NCBI GenBank assembly: GCA_014380825.1
Contig: JACMJD010000735.1
Coordinates: forward strand, 1-12,714
Source: Phycisphaerae bacterium
GTDB taxonomy: Bacteria; Planctomycetota; Phycisphaerae; Tepidisphaerales; Tepidisphaeraceae
Length of the DNA: 12,714 nt
Direction of reading: 5' to 3'
In this document: piece by piece, positions 1-5,777 of the stretch
How the letters are laid out: every line of letters starts with the position of its first letter
Numbering within the stretch: position 1 is the stretch's first letter
Notes under the pieces: generated by a model
The model's input: only the letters and a program-made list of their open reading frames with translations
What the model was told of the DNA's origin: nothing
Databases searched by the model: none
Position numbers and translations under genes: made by a program

Positions 1-355
1 CCGATCGCCGCTTGCCTGTTCCGAGCCGAGTCGAGGAGCGGTTTCGCAATCCGACGACGGTGAAACTCAAAAGCAGATAAATCAACCACGCAACCACCGT
101 GAACGGCAGCACGAACAGATGCCACACGTAAACCTGCGCGAGCAACCACGCGGGCAGGCTCGCGCGGATTCCGACAAATCGCGATCCGATGATGAACGCA
201 AATCCCGCGATCTGCGCGATCATGAAAATCGCGATCAGCAATCGCACGGCGGATCGGACGCGCGACGGTCGCAGCGCGCTCACTTTGCGATCCGACCACC
301 TCCACCACAGCAGGTCGGCAACCAGCAGCCCGGGGATAATCAGTAGGAAGAACAT
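1..355 (-). CDS. Partial membrane protein, N-terminal part (possible metallophosphoesterase N-terminus)
   Basis: An open frame runs on the minus strand from an ATG at 355 off the left edge, giving the first 118 residues. It begins with a hydrophobic stretch (M-F-F-L-L-I-I-P-G-L-L-V-A-D), then a W-W-R-W-S-D-R-K loop. Two further hydrophobic segments follow around residues 38-57 and 69-94, and the visible part ends in a basic tail (R-N-R-S-S-T-R-L). That gives three likely membrane helices before the cut. The arrangement, with a W-H-L-F-V-L-P motif, resembles the N-terminal membrane part of YkuE-type metallophosphoesterases in planctomycetes, but the catalytic domain lies outside the window, so function is a guess. 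The frame stays open upstream of the ATG, so a TTG near 381 could be an earlier start. It is divergent from the PEGA lipoprotein gene with about 70 bp between the two starts. Confidence 0.6.
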   Translation of the reverse strand, partial: MFFLLIIPGLLVADLLWWRWSDRKVSALRPSRVRSAVRLLIAIFMIAQIAGFAFIIGSRFVGIRASLPAWLLAQVYVWHLFVLPFTVVAWLIYLLLSFTVVGLRNRSSTRLGTGKRRS

Positions 356-389
356 CCGGTCAAACAGTGTAGGCAAGCTGCGCGATATT

Positions 390-417
390 TTGCCGATCGC
401 CCCGCCAACCCTATACT
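390..417 (+). promoter_or_regulatory. Sigma70-like promoter of the PEGA lipoprotein gene
   Basis: TTGCCG (390-395, 4/6 match to TTGACA) and TATACT (412-417, 5/6 match to TATAAT) are separated by 16 bp. Only nine bases lie between the -10 box and the ATG at 427, so transcription would begin within about three bases of the start codon. No Shine-Dalgarno sequence fits in that space, suggesting a leaderless or nearly leaderless mRNA. This is inferred from spacing alone. Confidence 0.5.
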
Positions 418-426
418 TCCCCGCGA

Positions 427-867
427 ATGCTGCGTCGGACGACCATTTCCGTGCTCTCCATCTGCATCCTATCCGGCTGCGTCGAGCGGAGGCTGACGGT
501 GAACACCGAACCGGACGGCGTGCTCACTTATCTGAACAATCAGGAAATCGGTCGCACACCCGTCACGCGTAATTTTACGTTTTACGGAAACTTCGACGTT
601 CAGTTGCGCAAGGAAGGCTATCAGACGCGCAAGACGAGCAAGCATGTGACCGCCCCGTGGTGGCAATGGCCGCCGTTTGATTTGGTCGCGGAGTTGCTGC
701 CGTTGCGATTGCAGGATAATCGCGAGATCTCGTTCACGCTGAAGCCCGCGTCCACTCAACCGGCCGATCCGGTGGCGCTATTGGACCGAGCGGCGGAGAT
801 GCGCGGCAAGCTGCAATCGAGCCCGAACACTCGCCGGCCGGTCCCCGCTACCGCACCAACTAAATAG
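427..867 (+). CDS. PEGA-domain lipoprotein
   Basis: This 146-residue protein starts with a short basic, hydrophobic signal peptide (M-L-R-R-T-T-I-S-V-L-S-I) ending in a lipobox L-S-G-C, with the lipidated cysteine at residue 18. It is therefore predicted to be an exported membrane-anchored lipoprotein. Residues about 21-70 form a PEGA-type beta domain: an initial strand L-T-V-N-T-E-P-D-G, then L-N-N-Q-E-I-G-R-T-P-V and D-V-Q-L-R-K-E-G-Y. A strongly conserved-looking W-W-Q-W-P-P-F-D-L segment follows near residues 78-86, and the C-terminus is a low-complexity Pro/Ala/Thr tail. PEGA domains are common surface or periplasmic modules with no known enzymatic activity; small lipoproteins of this layout are frequent in planctomycetes. 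The exact role is unknown. It is followed by a strong inverted repeat and a convergent gene. Confidence 0.85.
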   Translation: MLRRTTISVLSICILSGCVERRLTVNTEPDGVLTYLNNQEIGRTPVTRNFTFYGNFDVQLRKEGYQTRKTSKHVTAPWWQWPPFDLVAELLPLRLQDNREISFTLKPASTQPADPVALLDRAAEMRGKLQSSPNTRRPVPATAPTK

Positions 868-873
868 AGGCGC

Positions 874-954
874 TGTCATCCTGAACGAAGTGAAGGATCT
901 CGGGAGCCAAACGTTGTTCGCTTCCCGAGATCCTTCACTTCGTTCAGGATGACA
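874..954. repeat. Perfect 32-bp inverted repeat (REP-like hairpin, possible bidirectional terminator)
   Basis: The arms at 874-905 and 923-954 are exact reverse complements over 32 bp, separated by a 17-base loop. The arm core is TGAACGAAGTGAAGGATCTC. It lies between the convergent 3' ends of the lipoprotein gene (stop at 867) and the methyltransferase gene (stop at 980), where it could end transcription from both sides, although no U-tract follows. A diverged copy with the same core lies at 3342-3429, so this belongs to a dispersed repeat family rather than being a gene-specific terminator. Confidence 0.9.
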
Positions 955-979
955 TGCACGTTTCAGTTCGCGCCGTGAT

Positions 980-1621
980 CTAAGCCGCCACCGCCGCGAG
1001 CGCCGATTTGGTGTTGGTGATCACCACCGTTTCCCAGAGATCGATGCTCTCCAGCTTGTAGCGGTAATCGACTTCAACACCTGTGTTTCGAATCAGATCC
1101 TGCAACGCCAGATCGCTGCGCCAGCCAAGCTTGGTGCACAGCGGGCACAGCCACTTCTCGACCAGCGCGATGAATCGGTTCGTCGATTGGAAATGATTGA
1201 CGATCACGATGCGCGCCCCGGGCTTGGCGACGCGCTGCGCTTCGCGCACGAGCATGATCGGATCGCTCACCACGCTGATCACGTGGCTGATAAAAATGTG
1301 GTCAAACGTGCTGTCGCCAAACGGAAGCTGAAGCGCGTTGGCCTGGAAGACGAACGCACGATCCAGGTTCATCTCGCGAATTTTCTTACGCGCTTCGCGG
1401 AGCATTCCGCCCGACAGATCGACGCCGACCAGTTGGGCATGGCGTGGGTAGTAATTCATCGAAACGCCGGTACCAATGCCCAGATCCAGGACGCGATCGT
1501 TGTCGCCGATGTTCATGTGATGAATGGCACGTTCGATTCGCCGGCGGACCAGACGCCCGAAGGTGGCGTCGTAGAACATGGCGTGAACATCGTAAATTTT
1601 CCGAGTACTCGATTCCTGCAT
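980..1621 (-). CDS. Class I SAM-dependent methyltransferase, PmtA-like (phosphatidylethanolamine N-methyltransferase type)
   Basis: This 213-residue protein has the Rossmann-fold methyltransferase signature: motif I V-L-D-L-G-I-G-T-G at residues 44-52, an acidic loop G-V-D-L-S at 66-70, and a post-motif region L-P-F-G-D-S-T-F-D at 99-107. The later V-N-H-F segment (141-144) followed by L-G-W-R-S-D (165-170) is typical of bacterial PmtA enzymes, which methylate phosphatidylethanolamine stepwise to phosphatidylcholine. The family is membrane-associated but lacks transmembrane helices, as here. The start is the ATG at 1621, with a GGGAAAG stretch a little far upstream. It is the last minus-strand gene in this run, 201 bp downstream of pgl, so it may have its own promoter. 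The substrate assignment rests on motif similarity; a ubiquinone/menaquinone-type or other small-molecule methyltransferase is the alternative. Confidence 0.8.
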   Translation of the reverse strand: MQESSTRKIYDVHAMFYDATFGRLVRRRIERAIHHMNIGDNDRVLDLGIGTGVSMNYYPRHAQLVGVDLSGGMLREARKKIREMNLDRAFVFQANALQLPFGDSTFDHIFISHVISVVSDPIMLVREAQRVAKPGARIVIVNHFQSTNRFIALVEKWLCPLCTKLGWRSDLALQDLIRNTGVEVDYRYKLESIDLWETVVITNTKSALAAVAA

Positions 1622-1727
1622 GGGCGTGCGGCTTTCCCGGGCTGTCGTTTACTGAGATTTGCTTGTCGTTCAATGCGGGACTGTATGACGGCTTGGAAAT
1701 TTTGGCAATGTTGCGCTTTTCGGGTGA

Positions 1728-1823
1728 GGTGACGAACCAGGGCGATTGCATCTGACCGTTACGCGCGGCGATCGCTTACTGTCATTCTGCCCCGCCACAT
1801 GCGATTGCCCTGGGTGACGAACC
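1728..1823. mobile_element. MITE-like structure: 11-bp direct repeats flanking imperfect terminal inverted repeats
   Basis: The 11-mer GGTGACGAACC occurs at 1728-1738 and again at 1813-1823. Just inside the two copies lie imperfect inverted repeats, AGGGCGATTGCAT (1739-1751) and ATGCGATTGCCCT (1799-1811), which pair at 11 of 13 positions; pairing extends two bases into the direct repeats. About 74 bp is thus enclosed as in a tiny non-autonomous element with a target duplication. The right direct repeat touches the pgl stop codon (1823-1825). It occupies most of the pgl-methyltransferase gap; apart from it I see no gene there. Confidence 0.4.
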
Positions 1824-2551
1824 TACGCTTCGTCCATTCCCGCTGCCGCTGCATCCACGAGCCACGACATCTTTCCGCTAACGGGTTGGATCAACTGAAT
1901 CGGCAACCGCTCTGGATCGCGCGGGCCTTCGAGCACTTCGGCCAACCGTTTCGCTTTATCGGCGCTGGCAACCATGACGATCACGTCTCGCGCGCGGTTG
2001 ATGAACGGCGCTGCCAGCGTAATCCGCCAGGTGTTCAGTTGCGGCACGTGATTGGCCACGCAGCGATGTTTCGTTTCGCGCAGCGCGGCCGTGATGGGAA
2101 AGAGCGACGCGGTGTGACCGTCACCGCCCATGCCGAGATAAATCAGATCCAGTCCGTTATCACCGAACTTCTCTTTGAGCATCTGTCCGTATTCTTTGGC
2201 GGCTTCGTTCGGATCGGCTTCGCCGCGCATGCGATAGATGTTGTCGCCCGGGATCGGCACTTTGCTGAGCAGCGCCTCGCGGGCCATGTGGTAGTTGCTC
2301 TGCGGATCGTCCGGCGGCACGCAGCGCTCGTCGCCAAAGAAAACATCGATGTTCGGCCAATCCACCTGCGTCTGATACTGCGGCGTCGCCAGCAGCTCAT
2401 ACATCGCCCGCGGCGTCGATCCGCCCGCGAGCCCGACGCTGAATCGCCCGGCCAATTCGATGGCCGCTTCGGACAATTCCACGAATCGCCGCGCGCCTTC
2501 ATGCGCGACCTCGGCCGGATCGGGCAGCACTTTGATCTCGGGTGTGATCAT
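1823..2551 (-). CDS. pgl: 6-phosphogluconolactonase
   Basis: This enzyme hydrolyses 6-phosphogluconolactone to 6-phosphogluconate in the oxidative pentose phosphate pathway, in the cytoplasm. From the ATG at 2551 the protein is 242 residues, the usual size for the NagB/RpiA/DevB-fold family. Diagnostic motifs are L-A-G-G-S-T-P (41-47), the F-F-G-D-E-R-C-V-P segment (71-79) followed by S-N-Y, and L-G-M-G-G-D-G-H-T-A-S-L-F-P (139-152). The frame continues upstream to 2704, but that extension reads through the 2595-2674 hairpin element and looks non-coding, while M-I-T-P-E-I-K-V-L-P is a normal N-terminus; hence the 2551 start. No clear Shine-Dalgarno sequence precedes it. It follows pdxH on the same strand after 125 bp. 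Identity is firm from the motifs. Confidence 0.95.
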   Translation of the reverse strand: MITPEIKVLPDPAEVAHEGARRFVELSEAAIELAGRFSVGLAGGSTPRAMYELLATPQYQTQVDWPNIDVFFGDERCVPPDDPQSNYHMAREALLSKVPIPGDNIYRMRGEADPNEAAKEYGQMLKEKFGDNGLDLIYLGMGGDGHTASLFPITAALRETKHRCVANHVPQLNTWRITLAAPFINRARDVIVMVASADKAKRLAEVLEGPRDPERLPIQLIQPVSGKMSWLVDAAAAGMDEA

Positions 2552-2594
2552 CGCGAGATAGATTCGTCGGAACGGAAAGGATTGCAAGGGTAGC

Positions 2595-2674
2595 CGTGGC
2601 TTGCGCGCCTCGCCCGATCGCATGCGGCTTGAGCCGTCCGCCGCGGCGGACACGGGCGAGACGCCCATGCCACG
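2595..2674. repeat. Composite hairpin element between pdxH and pgl
   Basis: Arms at 2595-2616 and 2653-2674 are reverse complements at 19 of 22 positions (right arm core CGGGCGAGACGCCCATGCC). Inside the loop lies a separate perfect 16-bp palindrome at 2636-2651 (GTCCGCCG followed by CGGCGGAC). The element begins three bases after the pdxH stop and ends well before pgl, so on the RNA it would form a large two-part structure. It is unrelated in sequence to the other two hairpins in the window. It may attenuate or end transcription from pdxH. Confidence 0.8.
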
Positions 2675-2676
2675 AA

Positions 2677-3333
2677 TCACGGCGCCAGGCGTTTCATCGA
2701 CCACTTCCCGTCCAGCTCGCGCGTGTACAGCAATCGATCGTGCAATCGCGACCGCCTGCCCTGCCAGAATTCGATCGCGCTCGGAACGACGCGATATCCG
2801 CCCCAGAAATCCGGCAGCTCGATCGCCTTATCGTTCGCATGCTTGGCGAGCAGTTGCGCGTGCACTCGTTCCAGCTCATCGCGCGATTTGATCGCTTCGC
2901 TCTGATGCGAAATGCTCGCCGCGATCTGTGAACCGATTGGACGACTCTGGAAGTAAGTCTTCGCATCTTCGCGACTGACGGGTTCGACGACACCATCGAT
3001 TCGCACTTGCCGCTCCAGCGGCTGCCAGAAAAAACAGAGCGACGCTTTCGGATTTTCCGTCAGTTCGCGGCCCTTGCGACTTTGCTGATTGGTGAAGAAC
3101 GTAAATCCGTCCTCGTCGAAATTCTTGAGCAAACAAATCCGCACGGATGGAGTGCCCCGCGCATCAGCCGTCGCGACGGCCATCGCGTTCACATCCGGGA
3201 TCTCCAATGCGGTTGCTTCGTTGAACCACTTCGCGAACTGCGCGAACGGGTCGGATGCGGCGTCGCGCTCGGTCAGTTCGCCTTTGACGTAATCGACGCG
3301 AAGATTTTGAATTTCCTTCATTTGGCCGCTCAC
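2677..3333 (-). CDS. pdxH: Pyridoxamine 5'-phosphate oxidase
   Basis: This FMN enzyme oxidises pyridoxine or pyridoxamine 5'-phosphate to pyridoxal 5'-phosphate, the last step of vitamin B6 synthesis and salvage. The 218-residue length is typical. The family signature is complete: I-E-F-W-Q-G-R-R-S-R-L-H-D-R at residues 187-200. FMN-contact segments R-I-C-L-L-K (65-70), F-F-T-N-Q-Q-S-R-K-G (79-88) and the S-R-P-x-G-S-Q-I-A-A motif (130-139) are also present. The frame opens with a GTG at 3333 (V-S-G-Q-M-K-E-I); the ATG at 3321 is equally possible. Upstream lies the decayed hairpin repeat at 3342-3429 and downstream the composite hairpin, so the gene is bracketed by repeat elements and may be expressed independently of its neighbours. 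Confidence 0.95.
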   Translation of the reverse strand: MSGQMKEIQNLRVDYVKGELTERDAASDPFAQFAKWFNEATALEIPDVNAMAVATADARGTPSVRICLLKNFDEDGFTFFTNQQSRKGRELTENPKASLCFFWQPLERQVRIDGVVEPVSREDAKTYFQSRPIGSQIAASISHQSEAIKSRDELERVHAQLLAKHANDKAIELPDFWGGYRVVPSAIEFWQGRRSRLHDRLLYTRELDGKWSMKRLAP

Positions 3334-3341
3334 GATGAAGC

Positions 3342-3429
3342 CATGTCATTCCGACCCAAGCGAGCGGTCTCGAGCAAATTATGTGCGCGCCCGGAACCCG
3401 AGGTCCCTCGCTTCGCTCGGGATGACATG
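3342..3429. repeat. Imperfect inverted repeat, second copy of the 874-954 hairpin family
   Basis: Arms at 3342-3374 and 3397-3429 are reverse complements at 26 of 33 positions. The right arm, read on the minus strand, shares 26 of 32 bases with the 874-954 arm; five of the six differences are transitions and the sixth is the last base. The left arm is more degenerate, so this copy is decayed. It lies in the 120-bp gap between the 83-residue hypothetical gene and pdxH. I see no gene in that gap. Confidence 0.85.
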
Positions 3430-3453
3430 ACAATCAGATCTTGCGTTAGCTGC

Positions 3454-3705
3454 TTATCTGAGATCAGAAGTCGAGAACACTTGAAGTTGAAGAAGCTCAG
3501 GAGATCGCGGAAGTCGGGGTGGATTTTCAGCATCGTAGCCCCAGGCCAAGCCCCGAATGTGCTCGAGCGCGATCAGGCGTTCCACGGGAGTGCGCGACCA
3601 CCAGAATTCACGGTCCGCCTGATCGGCATCTTCAAACGAATTGTAAACGCGTACGACGCTGCGGTCGAACTTCGTCAGGCGGTCTTCGATCGAATCGGTG
3701 GACAT
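3454..3705 (-). CDS. Conserved hypothetical protein, 83 residues
   Basis: The product contains V-Y-N-S-F-E-D-A-D-Q-A-D-R-E-F-W-W (about residues 20-36), then R-T-P-V-E-R-L-I-A-L-E-H-I-R (38-51), G-Y-D (56-58) and a P-R-L-P-R-S segment. This S-F-E-x-A-x-x-A-D, W, T-P-x-E-R-L layout is familiar from small uncharacterised proteins often encoded beside nucleotidyltransferase-like or DUF6036-type genes, sometimes proposed as antitoxin-like partners. No such partner is visible here: fba lies upstream and a hairpin repeat and pdxH downstream. A TATAAT box eight bases before the ATG suggests its own promoter and an almost leaderless transcript, despite only 30 bp from the fba stop. Length, charge pattern and the promoter support a real gene; function is unknown. 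Confidence 0.75.
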   Translation of the reverse strand: MSTDSIEDRLTKFDRSVVRVYNSFEDADQADREFWWSRTPVERLIALEHIRGLAWGYDAENPPRLPRSPELLQLQVFSTSDLR

Positions 3706-3713
3706 CTGTAGTG

Positions 3714-3719
3714 ATTATA
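3714..3719 (-). promoter_or_regulatory. -10 box TATAAT upstream of the 83-residue gene
   Basis: A perfect TATAAT lies on the minus strand at 3719-3714, eight bases before the ATG at 3705, so the predicted transcript start falls one or two bases before the start codon. A 7-base C run lies just upstream and no good -35 box is evident at normal spacing. It sits in the 30-bp gap after fba. Confidence 0.5.
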
Positions 3720-3735
3720 TCGGGGGGGAACTGAG

Positions 3736-4749
3736 CTATTGCTTGTAACAATCCGGCAACGGCCGACCCAGTTTTTCCCAATGTTGATTCACCGCATCCG
3801 ATTTTCCGGCGCTGTTCAGCATGTGCATCTTGCGGCGAACCATGCCCACTATCGCATCACGTCCGGGGCCGAGATAATTTCGTGGATCGAACTCCGCCGG
3901 CTTCGTCGCGAACACTTCTCGGATCTTGGCCGTCAGCGCTAATCGCAGATCGGTGTCGATGTTCACCTTGCACACGCCGTATTTCGTGACGGCCATGTGA
4001 ATTTGGTCTTCCGGCACGCCCTTGGCGTTGGGCATGTTGCCGCCGTACTTGTTCACGAGGTCGATAAATTCCTGCGGCACGCTGCTGCTGCCGTGCATGA
4101 CCAGCGGCAGGCCGGGGCAGGTTTTCATGATCTGCTCGATGCGATCGAACGCCAGCTTCGCTTCGTGCTTGAACTTGAATGCACCATGCGAAGTCCCGAT
4201 CGCGACAGCCAGCGAATCGATTCCCGTTCGCTGCCAAAAATCCTTGGCCTCCTGCGGATCGGTCAGAAACTTCTCGACGTTCTTTTCATATTCTTCGGCG
4301 TCGAGTCCGACCACGTCTTCCTCAATCCCGCCGAGCATTCCCAATTCTGCTTCGACGACGACACCGCTCGCGTGCGCCACTTTCACCGCTTCCGCCGTCA
4401 CGCGAACGTTGTCTTCGTACGGATGGTGCGAGCCATCGATCATCACGCTAGTGAACCCGTCGCGGATGCAGGTCTGCACGAGATCGACGGTGTCGCCGTG
4501 ATCGAGGTGAATCGCGATCGGCAATTCCGGATGCTCCTCGACGGCCGCGAGAATAATGTGGCGAAGATAATTCATCTTCGCGTATTTCCGCGCGCCTTTG
4601 GAAATCTGCAAGATCAGCGGCGACTTCTCCGCGGCCGCGGCGTCGATGATGCCCTGCGTGATCTCCATGTTGTTGACATTGAATGCACCAACAGCGAACC
4701 CGCCGGCGTAGGCGAGGTCGAACATGGGTTTGGTGGTCATTAGGGGCAT
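3736..4749 (-). CDS. fba: Class II fructose-1,6-bisphosphate aldolase
   Basis: This zinc enzyme catalyses the reversible cleavage of fructose 1,6-bisphosphate to glyceraldehyde 3-phosphate and dihydroxyacetone phosphate in glycolysis and gluconeogenesis. From the ATG at 4749 it is 337 residues. Both class II signatures are present: L-P-I-A-I-H-L-D-H-G (76-85, with catalytic D83 and zinc ligand H84) and V-E-A-E-L-G-M-L-G-G-I-E (132-143, zinc ligand E135). Further zinc ligands are H188 in G-T-S-H-G-A and H219 in V-M-H-G-S-S-S; N-I-D-T-D-L-R (263-269) is the phosphate-binding loop. The A-R-K-Y-A segment (53-57) fits the Calvin-cycle-type subgroup. The frame extends to 4779, but GAGG eight bases before the 4749 ATG favours that start. 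A Uma2 gene lies upstream across a 215-bp gap. Confidence 0.96.
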   Translation of the reverse strand: MPLMTTKPMFDLAYAGGFAVGAFNVNNMEITQGIIDAAAAEKSPLILQISKGARKYAKMNYLRHIILAAVEEHPELPIAIHLDHGDTVDLVQTCIRDGFTSVMIDGSHHPYEDNVRVTAEAVKVAHASGVVVEAELGMLGGIEEDVVGLDAEEYEKNVEKFLTDPQEAKDFWQRTGIDSLAVAIGTSHGAFKFKHEAKLAFDRIEQIMKTCPGLPLVMHGSSSVPQEFIDLVNKYGGNMPNAKGVPEDQIHMAVTKYGVCKVNIDTDLRLALTAKIREVFATKPAEFDPRNYLGPGRDAIVGMVRRKMHMLNSAGKSDAVNQHWEKLGRPLPDCYKQ

Positions 4750-4788
4750 GAACGAATCCTCAAGATGCGGGCGACACAAACGCCATTC

Positions 4789-4965
4789 CTACTTCCGTCG
4801 CGGGCGGATCCTGCACCTTCGTGTGTGTGCAAGTTCGGCATCCCACCTGATACCAGTCGCAAATAGCTCGTCACGGGTTCGCGTCCCGGTTCCGATCGAA
4901 CCGATCATGGCGCCGAATGATCCGCGCTTCGTCATTGACTTGGGAATGGCCTTTGAGCGTTTCAT
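4789..4965 (-). CDS. Possible small protein (58 residues) overlapping the Uma2 stop codon
   Basis: The ATG at 4965 shares its A with the TGA stop of the Uma2 gene (TGATG), a classic coupling arrangement. The frame runs 58 codons to a TAG at 4789, across most of the 215-bp gap before fba. The product is basic (M-K-R-S-K-A-I-P-K-S at the start, R-R-C-R-I-R-P-R-R-K at the end) and matches no family I recognise. Codon third positions are only moderately GC-rich, and the composition could equally be chance reading of the fba leader. Treat as tentative; otherwise I see nothing in this gap beyond small palindromes such as the one at 4889-4903. Confidence 0.2.
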   Translation of the reverse strand: MKRSKAIPKSMTKRGSFGAMIGSIGTGTRTRDELFATGIRWDAELAHTRRCRIRPRRK

Positions 4966-5534
4966 CATCCATGGCTACTCTTGCGCCACAGCTTCGACAG
5001 CGGAATTTGCAGATCAGGAAATGGCGGCAACTGCACATTCTCGGAGCCTCTTCCCTGGCCAGCCGAAACGTACTGTGCGGCGTCCAACCGCCATGCCTCA
5101 ATCGTGCGCAGCCGGGGATCGACGATCCAATAGTGCGCGACGCCGGCGGCGCGATATTGTTCGAACTTGTCCTCGCGATCCACTTCAACACTGCTCGGAC
5201 TGATGACTTCTACAGCTAAGTCGGGCGGACCTTCCATCGCTTTTTCGCCAATCAAGTGCGTGCGGGCTTTGAAGAAGAAAAGAATGTCGGGCCGCCGCAC
5301 GTTCCATTTGTCGAGAAGCGTGTCGACGTCGTGGTGAAGCTCGCCAAGATCGTGTTTCTGATTGTGATTCTCGATCAGCACCGCCAACTGAATCACGACA
5401 TGCGAATGATCCGGTACCGGAATCGGGCTCGCGGCCACCTCCCCGTTCACGAGTTCCAAGCGCACGCCGGGCGAGGCTTCGCCCAACATCAGGAACTGCT
5501 GCGCGGTCATCTTGGTCGTGCTCACGATTGGCAT
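4965..5534 (-). CDS. Uma2 family (DUF820) putative PD-(D/E)XK endonuclease, copy 1
   Basis: This 189-residue protein has the full Uma2 layout. An N-terminal T-A-Q-Q-F-L-M-L segment is followed by L-E-L-V-N-G-E-V (26-33) and H-S-H (43-45). Then come R-R-P-D-I-L-F-F (80-87, D83), P-P-D-L-A-V-E-V-I-S-P-S-S (103-115, E109) and D-K-F-E-Q-Y-R-A-A-G-V (122-132, K123). D83, E109 and a downstream lysine are where the PD-(D/E)XK nuclease core is expected, so it looks intact. The biological role of Uma2 proteins is not established; they occur in many paralogues in cyanobacteria, planctomycetes and related bacteria. A second, clearly different copy lies at 11551-12111. A TACAAT box six bases before the ATG suggests a leaderless transcript. 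Identity is secure at family level, activity is inferred. Confidence 0.9.
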   Translation of the reverse strand: MPIVSTTKMTAQQFLMLGEASPGVRLELVNGEVAASPIPVPDHSHVVIQLAVLIENHNQKHDLGELHHDVDTLLDKWNVRRPDILFFFKARTHLIGEKAMEGPPDLAVEVISPSSVEVDREDKFEQYRAAGVAHYWIVDPRLRTIEAWRLDAAQYVSAGQGRGSENVQLPPFPDLQIPLSKLWRKSSHG

Positions 5535-5540
5535 GTCGGC

Positions 5541-5546
5541 ATTGTA
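5541..5546 (-). promoter_or_regulatory. -10 box TACAAT upstream of Uma2 copy 1
   Basis: TACAAT (5/6 match to TATAAT) on the minus strand at 5546-5541 is only six bases from the ATG at 5534, so the predicted transcript would begin at the start codon itself. No good -35 box is seen at 16-18 bp. This is an inference from spacing. Confidence 0.4.
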
Positions 5547-5573
5547 GCAATTTGAATCGCAATTTGTGGACGC

Positions 5574-5777
5574 TTATTGGTGTTTACGGATGTCCAGCAA
5601 TCGTTTCGATAGCCAACTGAGAACGCTTCCGATTGCCGTCGCCGCCAACGACATAGGCAACACTAGCGAATCGAGCCACCATCTGTCTTCATGAGGAATG
5701 AACAGCGTGAAGATGGTCGTTCCGACGCCCCACACCAGGACAAGCGCTCCGACCACCGCGACGATTATGCCGACCAC
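5574..5777 (-). CDS. Small two-helix membrane protein, probably N-terminally frameshifted (G-Y-E family)
   Basis: As read, a GTG at 5777 starts 67 residues with two membrane helices (about residues 3-27 and 38-58) joined by an acidic and aromatic loop (I-P-H-E-D-R-W-W-L) and ending in a basic tail. The open frame actually extends upstream through I-G-Y-E-S-R-D-A-Q-R-D-G-R-R-S-R-F, a plausible cytoplasmic lead-in to the first helix, but it has no ATG, GTG or TTG there. An ATG at 5838 followed by CGA and a run of six A residues (5833-5828) would give M-R-K-I-G-Y-E-S in that frame if one A were absent. The intact protein would then be 87 residues, nearly the same as the 88-residue protein at 9236-9502, which has V-L-G-Y-E-A-P at the matching place. 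So either an indel or a sequencing error is likely. It lies 92 bp downstream of spoVR. Function unknown. Confidence 0.65.
   Translation of the reverse strand: MVGIIVAVVGALVLVWGVGTTIFTLFIPHEDRWWLDSLVLPMSLAATAIGSVLSWLSKRLLDIRKHQ

Noticed and set aside
1386..1751. Minus-strand frame of 121 residues upstream of and overlapping the methyltransferase
   Set aside because: It overlaps the methyltransferase in another frame and spans the MITE-like repeat; no family features.
1799..2593. Plus-strand frame of 264 residues opposite pgl
   Set aside because: Antisense shadow of the firmly identified 6-phosphogluconolactonase; no domain pattern of its own.
2552..2704. N-terminal extension of pgl by 51 residues
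   Set aside because: It reads through the composite hairpin and into the pdxH coding end, and the family's normal N-terminus begins at the 2551 ATG.
3997..4743. Plus-strand frame of 248 residues opposite fba
   Set aside because: Antisense shadow of the aldolase, with no motifs of its own.
4873..4890. T-arm-like sequence (GGGTTCGCGTCCC) suggesting a tRNA
   Set aside because: The conserved A58 is absent (TTCGCGT) and no matching acceptor stem or anticodon arm is found upstream, so it does not fold as a tRNA.
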